DNA from: Pseudokineococcus marinus
GTDB lineage: Bacteria > Actinomycetota > Actinomycetes > Actinomycetales > Quadrisphaeraceae
Direction: 5' to 3'
DNA length: 45,896 nucleotides
Assembly: GCF_013004605.1 (NCBI RefSeq)
Contig: NZ_JABEMA010000003.1
Span: 1-45,896 of the forward strand
Part shown: positions 15,953-25,349 of the stretch, one piece after another
How the letters are laid out: every line of letters begins with the position of its first letter
Position numbering within the stretch: position 1 is the first letter of the stretch
Made by a program: the position numbers and the translations under genes
The notes under the pieces: generated by a model
What the model saw: the letters and a program-made list of their open reading frames with translations, nothing else
Told to the model about the DNA's origin: nothing
The model's database searches: none

Positions 15953-16786
15953 GTGGCAGCCGTGCCCCTCCGCCGCCTGAGCACCGAATCCCGCGCCGCC
16001 GCCGACGCCTACTTCACCGAGTGGGTCATCGGCGGGGCGCGGACGCTGGAGGCCTTCGCCCGCCGCCTCGCCGACGACGGTGGGCCGGCCGACCACCTCG
16101 ACGGGACTCCCGCAAGCCTCACGCCCGTCTTCACCTGGGTCGTCGAGCACCTCGTGCTCGTGACCGACGAGGTGGTCGACGACGGCGACCTCCCGCCGTG
16201 GTGCGCGCCCGGCCCGGTCACCGGTCCCAGCGGCGAGCTCGACCCGGCGTCGGCACGGCTCGCTGACGGGCTCGCGCGCTACTTCGGGGAGGTCCTCGTC
16301 CGGCACGTGCCCGGCGCTCGCTGGCTCATCGGCGACGAGCCACGGCACCGGAAGACCTACATCGACCAGCAGTGGCCGGTCGTCGCCGGCCACCTTCTGG
16401 CGATCAACCCCCTCGAGGCCCGAGGGCTCGCACTCAAGCTCGCCGGGCAGCCGGTGGAGCGCCGGCGGTACGGGTGGCTGCAGGAGAACGCCGAGCGCTA
16501 CATCGAGATCGGCGCTCAGGGCGGTGCACCGGACGAGCCCGCATGGACCGTCGACGCGGTCGACGCCGAGAGGGTGCCCGGCGAGGGATGGCGCTGGGAG
16601 GTCGGCCTCGACGACGACCTCGCCGCCGACGACGACCGGACCGCCGCACTGACGACGACCCTCGCGCTGCTGCCCGGCGCCACCGCCGTCGAGGTGGAGG
16701 ACCGCGGCGCCTGGCTCGTCGCCGGCGACGTCGACCGCGCCGCGCTCGAGGCGGCCGTGCGCGGCTGGGCGGCTGCCCGCCGCTGA
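15953..16786 (+). CDS. Hypothetical protein, 277 residues
   Basis: I do not recognise the family. The protein is cytoplasmic and acidic with an alpha-helical N-terminal half (about 1-165, with WVVEHLVLVTDEVVDD, ARYFGEVLVRHVPGARW and IDQQWPVVAGHLLAINPLEARGL spread across it) and a beta-rich C-terminal half (WRWEVGLDDDL, then ALLPGATAVEVEDRGAWLV). Codon use is typical of the host. GTG 15953 or GTG 15962 could be the start; no clear ribosome site distinguishes them. The helical half has the feel of a small immunity-type protein, but I have no solid ground for that. The region 16787-16989 after it is non-coding. Confidence 0.6.
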   Translation: MAAVPLRRLSTESRAAADAYFTEWVIGGARTLEAFARRLADDGGPADHLDGTPASLTPVFTWVVEHLVLVTDEVVDDGDLPPWCAPGPVTGPSGELDPASARLADGLARYFGEVLVRHVPGARWLIGDEPRHRKTYIDQQWPVVAGHLLAINPLEARGLALKLAGQPVERRRYGWLQENAERYIEIGAQGGAPDEPAWTVDAVDAERVPGEGWRWEVGLDDDLAADDDRTAALTTTLALLPGATAVEVEDRGAWLVAGDVDRAALEAAVRGWAAARR

Positions 16787-16989
16787 GCCACGGGCGGAGC
16801 ACCGCGCCCCAGGACGCCCGGCGCGCGCCCTCCAGGACCTGCCGGTCACCGCCGTCGCGCTCAACACGACGGATGCGCGCCCGAAGACCCCACACCGGGC
16901 GGATCAGTCCTAACGTCGCCGCGAGCCGGGGGGCTCGGCGGCCGGACGCCGTCGTGCAGCAGACCGACGACACGGCGGAGGTCCTCCTG

Positions 16990-18696
16990 GTGGGAGCCAG
17001 CGCACGATCCGGACGGCACGCCCGAGCAGCGCGCAGGGCCGCGGGAGCGTCCGCGGCCCTGGCCGCCGCCCTGGTCCTGTCGTCCTGCTACGCCGTCCAG
17101 GACACGATCGCGACCGTCGACCGGACCGACGCCGTCGGCGAGCCGCTGGGCGACACGCCCGTCCGAGAGGGCGGGGACCTGGTCATGGGCCTGTCCGCCG
17201 AGCCGGACGCCCTCGACCCGACGACGTCCTCCTCGCTGTACACGCGCTACGTCATGGCGTCGATCTGCGAGAAGCTCTACGACCTCGACGCCGACGGCGA
17301 GCTGGTGCCGCAGCTGGCCACCGACCTGCCGACGGTCTCCGAGGACGGGCTGCAGGTCGACATCCCCGTCCGCGAGGACGTCGTCTTCGGCGACGGCACG
17401 CCCTTCGACGCCGAGGCCGTCGCGACGACGCTGCAGCGGCACCTCGACCTGCCGTCCTCCTCCCGCGCCAGCGAGATGGGCCCGATCACCGACATCGCGG
17501 CGCTCGACGCCACGACCGTCCGCCTCACCTACGAGACGCCGTTCGCGCCCATCACCGCGGCGCTGGCCGACCGCGCCGGGATGATCATGTCGCCGACGGC
17601 GCTGGAGGAGCTGGGCGAGGACTTCGGCTCCTCGCCCACGTGCGTCGGCCCCTTCCGCTTCGTCGAGCGGGTGCCGCAGACGGAGATCGTCGTCGAGCGC
17701 GACCCGGGCTACTACGCCGCCGACGAGGTGCACCTCGACACGATCACCTACCGGATCATGACCGACGCCTCCATCCGGGCCGCCAACCTCCGCTCGGGCG
17801 ACGTGCAGGTGGCCGACACCATCTCCACGCAGGACGCCGACGCGATGTCCCGCGAGAGCGGCCTCACGCTCCTGCAGTCCAGCTCGCTGGGCTACCAGGC
17901 GGTCACCTTCAACGTCGGCAACGTCGACGGCACCGGGCAGCCGCCCGGGGAGGTCGACACCCCCGAGGCGCAGGACGCCCGCGTCCGCCAGGCGTTCTCG
18001 CTGGCCGTCGACCGCGAGGCGCTCGTCGCCACCGTCTTCAACGGGTGGTTCGACGCGGCGTGCTCGCCGATCAGCCCCGACAGCCCCTTCAGCACCCCGG
18101 CGAGCGAGGCGTGCCCCGAGCACGACCCCGAGGCGGCGCTCGCGCTGCTGCGCGAGGCCGGCGTCGAGCCGCCGCTGCAGATCGACATGCAGATCTCCAA
18201 CACGCCCGACTCGCTGCGGCTCGGCCAGGCGCTGCAGGCCTCGGTGCAGGCTGGCGGCTTCGACGTCCGGATCTCCCCCGTCGAGTACTCGACGCTGCTC
18301 GACGTCCAGTCCCGCGGCGACTTCCGGATGCTCCAGCTCGGGTGGTCCGGGCGCGTGGACCCCGCCGCCAACACCCAGAACTTCCTGTCCACCGGGGCCG
18401 GCAACAACTACTCCGGCTACTCCGACGAGGAGATGGACGCCCTCCTCGCCGAGGCCTCGCAGGGCACCGACCAGGCCGCGCGCGCCGAGGTCTACGGCGA
18501 GGTCGTCACCAAGGTCCAGGAGGACGACCCGGTCGTGTACCTGTACCGGCAGCGCAACCTCACCGCCCACACCGACGAGGTCGCCGGCGTGCAGACGTTC
18601 GCCGACGGCGTCGTCCGGCTCTCGCGGGCCGCCTTCGTCGGGGACGACGACGGCGCCGATGACGACACAGCCGCCGACACCGCCGGGGAGGGCTGA
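16990..18696 (+). CDS. ABC transporter substrate-binding lipoprotein, family 5 (peptide type)
   Basis: A 568-residue solute-binding protein. A basic N-region, hydrophobic stretch AALAAALVL and lipobox LSSC put the lipidated cysteine at C33, so it is tethered outside the membrane. The mature part follows the DppA/OppA/GsiB pattern: GGDLVMGLSAEPDALDP, YDLDADGELVPQLA, a central FGDGTPFDAEAV, SPTCVGPFRFVE, VRQAFSLAVDREALV and LQLGWSGRVDPAAN. It captures a peptide or similar compound for the permeases downstream. GTG 16990 has CGGAGG at proper spacing and gives a normal signal peptide; GTG 16954 would add 12 residues. A TAACGT at 16911 could be its -10 box, without clear -35. Confidence 0.92.
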   Translation: MGASARSGRHARAARRAAGASAALAAALVLSSCYAVQDTIATVDRTDAVGEPLGDTPVREGGDLVMGLSAEPDALDPTTSSSLYTRYVMASICEKLYDLDADGELVPQLATDLPTVSEDGLQVDIPVREDVVFGDGTPFDAEAVATTLQRHLDLPSSSRASEMGPITDIAALDATTVRLTYETPFAPITAALADRAGMIMSPTALEELGEDFGSSPTCVGPFRFVERVPQTEIVVERDPGYYAADEVHLDTITYRIMTDASIRAANLRSGDVQVADTISTQDADAMSRESGLTLLQSSSLGYQAVTFNVGNVDGTGQPPGEVDTPEAQDARVRQAFSLAVDREALVATVFNGWFDAACSPISPDSPFSTPASEACPEHDPEAALALLREAGVEPPLQIDMQISNTPDSLRLGQALQASVQAGGFDVRISPVEYSTLLDVQSRGDFRMLQLGWSGRVDPAANTQNFLSTGAGNNYSGYSDEEMDALLAEASQGTDQAARAEVYGEVVTKVQEDDPVVYLYRQRNLTAHTDEVAGVQTFADGVVRLSRAAFVGDDDGADDDTAADTAGEG

Positions 18697-18700
18697 CGCC

Positions 18701-19648
18701 GTGGGCCGCTACCTCTTCCACCGCGCGTGGCAGTCGCTCGTCACGCTCGTGCTCGCCTCCGTCGTCGTCTTCCTCGGCGTCCGGGCGCTGCCCGGCGACC
18801 CCGCGCTCGCGCTGGCCGGTGAGGAGGCGACGCCGGAGCAGCTGGCCGCCGTCCGCGCCGATCTCGGACTCGACCAGTCGCTGCCCGTCCAGTACGGCCG
18901 CTACGTCGGGCAGCTGCTCAGCGGCGACCTCGGCGAGTCCACCCGCACCGGCCAGCCCGTCGCCGACCTCGTCGCGACGACGCTGCCCGTCACCGCGTGG
19001 CTGTCCCTCTACGCGCTGGTCGTCGCCGTGGCCCTCGGCGTCGGCGCGGGCGTCGTCGCGGCGGTCCGGCGCGGCCGCTGGCAGGAGTGGGCGGTCTCGA
19101 CGACGTCCGTCGTCCTGCTCTCGGTGCCGAGCTTCTGGATCGGCATCCTCGCCGTCCTCGTCCTCGCCGTGTGGGCGGGCCTGTTCCCCGCGTCCGGCTA
19201 CGTCTCCCCGCTGGAGGACCCCCTGCGCGCCCTGTGGCACCTCACGATGCCCGCCTTCGTGCTCGGCACGGCGATCGCCGCCGTCGTCATGCGCCAGACG
19301 CGGGCGTCGATGCTCGAGACCCTCTCGGCCGACTTCGTGCGCACCGCCCGCGCCAAGGGGCTGTCCCCGCGCCGGGTCCTCGGCCGGTACGCCCTGCGCA
19401 ACAGCCTCGTCGTCGTCGTGACGGTCGTCGGCCTGCAGCTCGGCGGCCTCATCTCCGGGGCCGTCGTCACCGAGCGGATCTTCGGGCTGCCGGGGCTCGG
19501 CCGGCTGACGCTGGACGCCGTCTTCACCCGCGACTACGCGGTGATCCAGGCGGTGGTCATCCTCGTGACGGCCTTCTACGTCGTCATCAACCTCGCCGTC
19601 GACGCGCTGTACTCGCTGCTCGACCCGCGCGTGCGGGTGGACGCCTGA
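18701..19648 (+). CDS. Peptide-type ABC permease, DppB/OppB-like
   Basis: A 315-residue membrane protein with six predicted transmembrane helices and a short extracytoplasmic loop containing GDLGESTRTGQPV, typical of DppB-like permeases. The EAA loop that contacts the ATPase is read at ADFVRTARAKGLSPRRVLGRYALRN in part. GTG 18701 follows the upstream stop by 4 nt and has GGGGAGGG upstream; an ATG at 18659 would overlap the previous gene by 38 bp and is less likely. Confidence 0.92.
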   Translation: MGRYLFHRAWQSLVTLVLASVVVFLGVRALPGDPALALAGEEATPEQLAAVRADLGLDQSLPVQYGRYVGQLLSGDLGESTRTGQPVADLVATTLPVTAWLSLYALVVAVALGVGAGVVAAVRRGRWQEWAVSTTSVVLLSVPSFWIGILAVLVLAVWAGLFPASGYVSPLEDPLRALWHLTMPAFVLGTAIAAVVMRQTRASMLETLSADFVRTARAKGLSPRRVLGRYALRNSLVVVVTVVGLQLGGLISGAVVTERIFGLPGLGRLTLDAVFTRDYAVIQAVVILVTAFYVVINLAVDALYSLLDPRVRVDA

Positions 19649-20604
19649 TGGCCGTCGAGCAGCCGGCCCCTCCCGCAGCCGGTGTCGGGAGCCCGGGCGC
19701 CCCGACGCCGGCCGCCGACGACGGGCTGGGCGGCGGCCGCGGGCGGGTCCTGCGGAAGGTCCTCGGCGACGCCAAGGGCGTCGTCGGCATCGCGCTCCTG
19801 GCCGTCGTCGTCCTCGGCGCGCTGCTGGCGCCGGTCCTGGCCCCCTACGGGCCGACCGAGGTGAACTTCGAGACGCCGTTCCAGCGCCCGCTCACCGTCG
19901 GGTACCTCCTCGGCACCGACGACCTGGGGCGCGACGTGCTCTCGCGCATCCTCTTCGGCCTTCGCGCCTCGCTGCAGGTGGGCCTGCTCGCCGTCGGCCT
20001 GGCCGTCGTCGTCGGGGTGCCGCTCGGCCTCGTGGCCGGCTGGTGGAAGGGTGTCGACGCCGTCGTCTCCCGGGTCACCGACCTGCTGCTGGCCTTCCCG
20101 TTCCTCATCATCGCCGTGGGCCTGGCCGCCATCGGCGGCGCGAGCCTCGGCAACGCCGCGATCGCGCTGGGCGTCGCCGCGATCCCGACGATGGTCCGCG
20201 TCGTCCGCGCGGAGACCCTGCGGGTGCGCTCGCGCCCCTTCGTCGACGCGGCGCGGACGATGGACGCCTCCGGGCCCCGCATCCTCGCGACGCACGTCCT
20301 GCCCAACGCCGGCTCGGCGATCATCGTCCAGGCGACGATCATCATGCCGACGGCCGTCATCGGGGAGGCCCTGCTGTCCTTCCTCGGCCTGGGCATCCAG
20401 CCGCCCACCCCGAGCCTCGGGATCATGCTGTCCGACGCCCAGCAGTACCTGCTGCGCGCGCCGTCGGCCGCCGTCCTGCCGGGCCTGGCGATCGCCGTCA
20501 TCTGCCTCGGCTTCAACCTCCTGGGCGACGCGCTGCGCGACGCGCTCGACCCCCTCACCGTCCCCGCCCGGCGTCGTCGCCGGGGCAAGGCAGCCGCCCG
20601 ATGA
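19648..20604 (+). CDS. Peptide-type ABC permease, DppC/OppC-like
   Basis: A 318-residue permease. After a Pro/Ala/Gly-rich cytoplasmic leader comes the first helix and the family hallmark loop GTDDLGRDVLSRILFGLRASL; the EAA loop is RPFVDAARTMDASGPRIL; the end has SLGIMLSDAQ and the final helix FNLLGDALRDALDP. The ATG overlaps the previous stop as TGATG. Partner of the DppB-like protein in one transmembrane channel. Confidence 0.93.
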   Translation: MAVEQPAPPAAGVGSPGAPTPAADDGLGGGRGRVLRKVLGDAKGVVGIALLAVVVLGALLAPVLAPYGPTEVNFETPFQRPLTVGYLLGTDDLGRDVLSRILFGLRASLQVGLLAVGLAVVVGVPLGLVAGWWKGVDAVVSRVTDLLLAFPFLIIAVGLAAIGGASLGNAAIALGVAAIPTMVRVVRAETLRVRSRPFVDAARTMDASGPRILATHVLPNAGSAIIVQATIIMPTAVIGEALLSFLGLGIQPPTPSLGIMLSDAQQYLLRAPSAAVLPGLAIAVICLGFNLLGDALRDALDPLTVPARRRRRGKAAAR

Positions 20605-22472
20605 GCCCCGCTGGTCCGCCGTCGTCCTCCTCCTCCGCCTTCGTGGTGCCGCCCACCGCGGCCGAGCAGCCCACCCGCCCGACGCTGCAGGGCACCTTCG
20701 GCATGGCCGCGACGACGCACTGGATCGCCTCGTCCACCGCCATGTCGGTGCTCGAGCGGGGCGGCACCGCCGTCGACGCCGCGTGCGCCGCGGCCTTCGT
20801 CCTCCACGTCGTCGAGCCGCACCTCAACGGCCCCGGCGGCGACGTCACCGGCCTCGTCGCCACCGCCGACGGCGCGCCGCCGCAGGTGCTCATGGGCCAG
20901 GGCCCCGCACCGGCCGCCGCGACGACGGAGCACTTCCGCGCCGAGGGCCTCGACCTCGTGCCGGGCGCCGGCGCGCTGGCCGCCGCCGTCCCGGGCGCCG
21001 TCGACGCCTGGCTCGTGCTGCTGCGCGACCGGGGCACGTGGGAGCTCGCCGACGTCCTCGCCTACGCCGTCGGGTACGCCCGCCACGGGCACCCGGTGCT
21101 CGCCCGGGTCGGCGCGACGATCACCGGCGTCGCGGAGCTCTTCGCCGAGCACTGGCCGACGTCGGCGGCCCTGTGGATGCCCGGCGGGGTGGCCCCCACC
21201 GCGGGCGCGAGCATCGAGAACCCCGCCTACGCCGCGGTGCTCGAGCGGCTCGTCGACGCCGGGCGCGGCCGCCCCAGCCGCGAGGCGCGCATCGAGGCGG
21301 CGCGCGCGGCGTGGGGCGAGGGCTTCGTCGCCGACGCCGTCGACGCCTTCGTCCGCGCCCCGCACCGGCACGCCAGCGGCACCGACCACGCCGGGGTCCT
21401 GCGGGGCGAGGACATGGCCGCGTTCTCCGCCGGCTTCGAGGACGCCGTGACGCTCGACGTCATGGGCGTCACCGTCGCCAAGACGGGCGCCTGGGGGCAG
21501 GGCCCCGTGCTGCTGCAGGCGCTCGCGCTGCTCGAGGGCTTCGACCCGGCGGACGTCGACCCCTCGACGCCGGACGGCGCGCACGTCGTCCTCGAGGCGC
21601 TCAAGCTCGCGCTGGCCGACCGCGACTGCTGGTACGGCGACCCGGGGCCGGGCGAGGAGCCGGTGCCGCTCGCGACGCTGCTCTCCCCCGCGTACACCGC
21701 CGAGCGGCGCGCGCTCATCGGTGACGCCGCCAGCCACGAGCTGCGACCGGGCTCGCCGGACGGTCGTGCGCCCTTCGTCCCACCGCTGCGCGAGACCTAC
21801 GACGCCGGCGCGGCGGGCGGCGCGGCCGGCGAGCCGACGGTCGCCCGGTCCGGCGACCCGGTGCCGCGCGCCTCCGGCGCGACCCGCGGCGACACGTGCC
21901 ACCTCGACGTCGTCGACCGCTGGGGCACGGTCGTGACCGCGACGCCGTCGGGCGGGTGGCTGCAGTCCTCGCCGACGATCCCCGAGCTGGGCTTCTGCCT
22001 CGGCACGCGGCTGCAGATGACGTGGCTCGAGGAGGGCTCGCCGTCCACGCTCCGGCCCGGCCGGCGCCCCCGGACGACGCTGACGCCCACGATGCTGCTG
22101 CGCGACGGCGTCCCCGTCGCCGGCCTCGGCTCCCCCGGCGGCGACCAGCAGGACCAGTGGCAGCTGACGTACCTGATGCGCACGCTGCTCGGCGGGTACA
22201 CGCCCCAGCAGGCGATCGACGCGCCGGCGCTCCACACGACGTCGATGGCCGGCTCGTTCTGGCCGCGGACGTGGACGCCGGGCGGCGCCGTCGTCGAGGA
22301 CCGGCTCGGCGAGGCGGTCATCGGCTCGCTCGAGCGGCGCGGCCACGTCGTCACCCGCGCCGGCGACTGGTCGCTCGGGCGGCTGTCCGTCGTCACGCGA
22401 GACCCGGCGACGGGCCTGCTCCAGGCCGCGGCCAACCCCCGCGGCGACCAGGGCTACGCGGTGGGGCGGTGA
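20601..22472 (+). CDS. ggt: Gamma-glutamyltransferase family hydrolase
   Basis: A 623-residue Ntn-hydrolase of the GGT family. The large-subunit part has MAATTHWIASSTAMSVL, GGTAVDAACAAAF and GPGGD; the autoprocessing nucleophile is read as T432 in RGDTCHLDVVDRWG; the small-subunit part has RTTLTPTM and GSPGGDQQDQWQ. No signal peptide is seen, unlike most GGTs, which are exported, so it should act in the cytoplasm. It is embedded in a peptide ABC operon by 4-nt overlaps on both sides, implying that the imported molecule is a gamma-glutamyl compound or another amide cleaved after uptake. The residue after the nucleophile is Cys rather than the usual Thr/Ser, so it may be a specialised hydrolase. 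Confidence 0.9.
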   Translation: MSPAGPPSSSSSAFVVPPTAAEQPTRPTLQGTFGMAATTHWIASSTAMSVLERGGTAVDAACAAAFVLHVVEPHLNGPGGDVTGLVATADGAPPQVLMGQGPAPAAATTEHFRAEGLDLVPGAGALAAAVPGAVDAWLVLLRDRGTWELADVLAYAVGYARHGHPVLARVGATITGVAELFAEHWPTSAALWMPGGVAPTAGASIENPAYAAVLERLVDAGRGRPSREARIEAARAAWGEGFVADAVDAFVRAPHRHASGTDHAGVLRGEDMAAFSAGFEDAVTLDVMGVTVAKTGAWGQGPVLLQALALLEGFDPADVDPSTPDGAHVVLEALKLALADRDCWYGDPGPGEEPVPLATLLSPAYTAERRALIGDAASHELRPGSPDGRAPFVPPLRETYDAGAAGGAAGEPTVARSGDPVPRASGATRGDTCHLDVVDRWGTVVTATPSGGWLQSSPTIPELGFCLGTRLQMTWLEEGSPSTLRPGRRPRTTLTPTMLLRDGVPVAGLGSPGGDQQDQWQLTYLMRTLLGGYTPQQAIDAPALHTTSMAGSFWPRTWTPGGAVVEDRLGEAVIGSLERRGHVVTRAGDWSLGRLSVVTRDPATGLLQAAANPRGDQGYAVGR

Positions 22473-24301
22473 GCGGGGTGACCCGTGCGGCGGACGACGG
22501 GAGCGGCGCGACCCTGCGGGGACGGGCCGCGGAGGGCGCCGGCAGCGCCTTCCGCGCGCTCAGGGCCCGGGTCGCGGGCTCGCGCGACGACGACGGCGCC
22601 TCCGAGGTCGCGGCGGAGGCGGCGCCCGAGAAGGTGTTCGGCCCGCCGCTGCTCGAGGTCCGCGGGCTGACGGTCACCTACCGCACCGGCGAGGCGGAGG
22701 TGCCGGCCGTCGTCGACGTCGACCTCACCGTCCGCGAGGGCGAGCGCGTCGCCGTCGTCGGCGAGTCGGGCTCCGGCAAGTCGACGACGGCGGCGGCGCT
22801 CATCGGCCTCCTGCCGGGCAGCGGCCGGGTCGCCGCGGGGACCATCACGTTCGCCGGCGAGGACGTCACCCACGCCTCCGACGCGCGGCTCCTGCGCCTG
22901 CGCGGCCGCGAGGTCGGCCTCGTCCCGCAGGACCCGATGAGCAACCTCAACCCCGTCATGCGCGTCGGGGCGCAGGTCGAGGAGGTGCTGCGCGCCCACG
23001 GGCTGGCGACGGGCCGCGCGGCGAAGGAGCGCGCCGTCGAGCTGCTCGGCCTCGCCGGCATCCCGGACGCCGCCCGCCGCGCCCGCCAGTACCCGCACGA
23101 GTTCTCCGGGGGCATGCGCCAGCGCGTGCTCATCGCGATCGCGCTGGCCTGCGAGCCGCGGCTGCTCGTCGCGGACGAGCCGACGTCGGCGCTCGACGTC
23201 ACCGTGCAGCGCCAGATCCTCGACCACCTCGAGCACCTCACCGAGGCGGCCGGGACCTCGATGCTCCTCGTCACCCACGACCTCGGCCTCGCCGCCGACC
23301 GCGCCGACACCGTCGTCGTCATGTCGAAGGGGCGCGTGGTCGAGAGCGGACCGGCGGCGCGGCTGCTCACCGACCCGCAGCACGCGTACACGCAGCGGCT
23401 CGTGGCGGCCGCGCCGAGCGTCAGCGCCGCCCGCGCGCAGGTTCGCCCGGGTACCCGCGCCGTCGACCGCGCCGCCGGCCCGCGCCGCCACGACACCGCG
23501 GACGGCGCCCCGGTGCTGAGGGTCGAGGACGTCACGAAGGTCTACCGCGTCCGTGGCCGGGGCGCGGGCGACGTCACGGCCGTCGACGGCGTCTCCTTCG
23601 TCGTCCCCGCCGGGACGACGACCGCGGTCGTCGGCGAGTCCGGCTCCGGCAAGACGACCCTCGCCCGGATGGCCCTCGGGCTCGAGGCGCCGACCTCGGG
23701 GCGCCTGCTCGTCGGCGACGACGTCGTCGGGGAGGCCACGGGTGCTCGCCGTCGTGCGGTCCGCCGCGCGATGCAGCCGGTCTTCCAGGACCCGTACGCC
23801 TCCCTCGACCCGACGATGAGCGTCGAGCGCCTCGTCGACGAGCCCCTGCGCGTCTTCGGCGAGGGCGACCGCGCCTCCCGACGCCGTCGGGTCGGCGAGC
23901 TGCTCGACCAGGTCTCCCTGCCGCGCGACGCCGCGCAGCGCCGCCCCGCCGAGCTGTCCGGCGGGCAGCGCCAGCGCGTCGCCATCGCCCGCGCCCTGGC
24001 CGTCGAGCCCCGGCTCGTCGTGCTCGACGAGGCGGTCTCGGCGCTCGACGTCCTCGTGCAGGACCAGGTCCTGCAGCTGCTGCACCAGCTGCAGGAGGAC
24101 CTCGGTGTCGCCTACCTCTTCATCACCCACGACCTCGCGGTGGTCCGCCAGGTGGCGCACGCCGTCGCCGTCATGCGGCACGGGCGGCTGGTCGAGCACG
24201 GGTCCGTCGACGCCGTCATGAGCGACCCGCAGGAGGACTACACGCGGGAGCTGCTCGCGGCGATCCCCGGCGCCGAGTTCTACGCCGCCCGGGCGGGCTG
24301 A
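22469..24301 (+). CDS. Fused peptide-type ABC ATPase (DppD-DppF in one chain)
   Basis: A 610-residue protein carrying two ATPase domains, as in GsiA. Domain 1: Walker A GESGSGKS at 98-105, signature FSGGMRQR, Walker B LLVADEP. Domain 2: Walker A at 389-396, signature LSGGQRQR, Walker B LVVLDEA. The first 55 residues are a charged leader without a known role. GTG 22469 overlaps the ggt stop as GTGA, completing the operon SBP - B - C - ggt - DF. The VVLDEAVSALDV variant of domain 2 (Ala instead of Pro after Glu) is common in peptide ATPases. Confidence 0.94.
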   Translation: MSGVTRAADDGSGATLRGRAAEGAGSAFRALRARVAGSRDDDGASEVAAEAAPEKVFGPPLLEVRGLTVTYRTGEAEVPAVVDVDLTVREGERVAVVGESGSGKSTTAAALIGLLPGSGRVAAGTITFAGEDVTHASDARLLRLRGREVGLVPQDPMSNLNPVMRVGAQVEEVLRAHGLATGRAAKERAVELLGLAGIPDAARRARQYPHEFSGGMRQRVLIAIALACEPRLLVADEPTSALDVTVQRQILDHLEHLTEAAGTSMLLVTHDLGLAADRADTVVVMSKGRVVESGPAARLLTDPQHAYTQRLVAAAPSVSAARAQVRPGTRAVDRAAGPRRHDTADGAPVLRVEDVTKVYRVRGRGAGDVTAVDGVSFVVPAGTTTAVVGESGSGKTTLARMALGLEAPTSGRLLVGDDVVGEATGARRRAVRRAMQPVFQDPYASLDPTMSVERLVDEPLRVFGEGDRASRRRRVGELLDQVSLPRDAAQRRPAELSGGQRQRVAIARALAVEPRLVVLDEAVSALDVLVQDQVLQLLHQLQEDLGVAYLFITHDLAVVRQVAHAVAVMRHGRLVEHGSVDAVMSDPQEDYTRELLAAIPGAEFYAARAG

Positions 24302-24314
24302 CCCCCGCCGGGCG

Positions 24315-25247
24315 TCACCGGGTGGCGGGCGCGCCGGCGACCGTCGCGGCGACCGTCTCCGCCCACGGCGTCGCCGTGAGCCCGAAGACCTCGGTCGTCT
24401 CGGAGGCGTCGAGCACGAAGTCCTGGTCCCACTGGTGGCGGATGGCGACGACCTCGCGCATCTGCCCGCTCGCCAGCCCGATGCCGCGCAGCACCGGCCA
24501 CGGGATCCCGCTGACCTTCGGCGCCGGCGCCGCCATCGCCGTGGCCAGGTCGGTGAGCGCCTGGCGCTGCGAGCGCGGCTCCCCGCTCGGCACCATCCAC
24601 GCCCGGCCCCACGCCCGCTCGTCCGCGCCCAGCCGCACGAGGGCCTCGGCGAGGTCGGGCACGTACGTCCAGCTGTGCCGCGCGTCCGGGTCGCCGATCA
24701 CCCACGCGCGGCCGCCCTTCCGCAGCGTCGTGACCTGCCGCGCGAGGTGCGACTGCGCCGGCGGCACCGCGCCGACGAAGTCCGACGCCCGCACCTCGAC
24801 GACGCCGCGCACCCGCCCGGCCCCCTGCGCGGCGAGCGCGTCGTGCCACATGCGCGCCCGCAGCCGGCCCTTGCCGTCGGTCGCGGCGAGCGGCGTCGAC
24901 GCCGTCATCGGGCCGCTCGGGCGGCCGTAGCCGTAGAGGTTGCCGGTGATCGCCAGCACGGCGCCGCTCTCCTGCGCCGCCCGCAGCAGCGCCGCCGCGA
25001 TCGGCGGCCACTCGGCCGCCCACCGCGTGTAGTCCTTCGGGTTCACGGCGTTGTAGACGACGTCCGCCCCCTGCGCCGCGGCCGCCAGCGCCGCGCCGTC
25101 CGCGGCGTCGACCGCGACGTGCCGCACCGGCCCGCTCGACGCGCCGCCGCTGCGCGAGACCACGACGACGTCGCGCCCCTCCCGCACCAGCACCTGCGCG
25201 ACCGCGGACCCGACCGGCCCCTTGCCCACCACCACGTGACGTCCCAC
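24315..25247 (-). CDS. NAD(P)-binding epimerase/reductase-like protein
   Basis: A 310-residue Rossmann protein of the extended/atypical SDR type: GKGPVG at 8-13 at the very start, then VVYNAVNPKDYTRWAAEW, LAITGNLYGYG (a Tyr where the family places its catalytic one) and RASDFVGAVPP. The C-terminal half handles the substrate (VPDLAEALVRLG, IGDPDARHSWTYVPDLAE in part). The Lys usually following the Tyr by four is not evident, so some members act as sensors or NmrA-like reductases. GTG 25247 has GAGGAGGTC at ideal distance and fits the Rossmann start. Its promoter region is covered by a TetR operator array, so the divergent TetR protein surely controls it in some way. Confidence 0.85.
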   Translation of the reverse strand: MGRHVVVGKGPVGSAVAQVLVREGRDVVVVSRSGGASSGPVRHVAVDAADGAALAAAAQGADVVYNAVNPKDYTRWAAEWPPIAAALLRAAQESGAVLAITGNLYGYGRPSGPMTASTPLAATDGKGRLRARMWHDALAAQGAGRVRGVVEVRASDFVGAVPPAQSHLARQVTTLRKGGRAWVIGDPDARHSWTYVPDLAEALVRLGADERAWGRAWMVPSGEPRSQRQALTDLATAMAAPAPKVSGIPWPVLRGIGLASGQMREVVAIRHQWDQDFVLDASETTEVFGLTATPWAETVAATVAGAPATR

Positions 25248-25261
25248 GACGACCTCCTCGA

Positions 25262-25349
25262 CGAGTGCACTGCTCACTGACGAGAGCAGTGCACTCGCTC
25301 CGCGCGCCCGTGTCAAGAGCAGCGCTCTCGTCTGCGAGCAGCGCTACGG
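25262..25349. promoter_or_regulatory. Four-site TetR operator array between reductase and regulator
   Basis: Four copies of a 14-bp site, consensus GAGCAGYGCWCTCG, lie at 25262-25275 (minus), 25284-25297, 25317-25330 and 25336-25349 (last copy diverges in its end). The first two are perfect inverted repeats of each other across 8 nt, and their core AGTGCACT is itself palindromic. The fourth copy overlaps the likely -10 of the TetR gene; the second overlaps where the reductase promoter would be (TTGACA at 25316-25311, minus strand). The layout fits autoregulation plus control of the neighbour. Confidence 0.8.
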
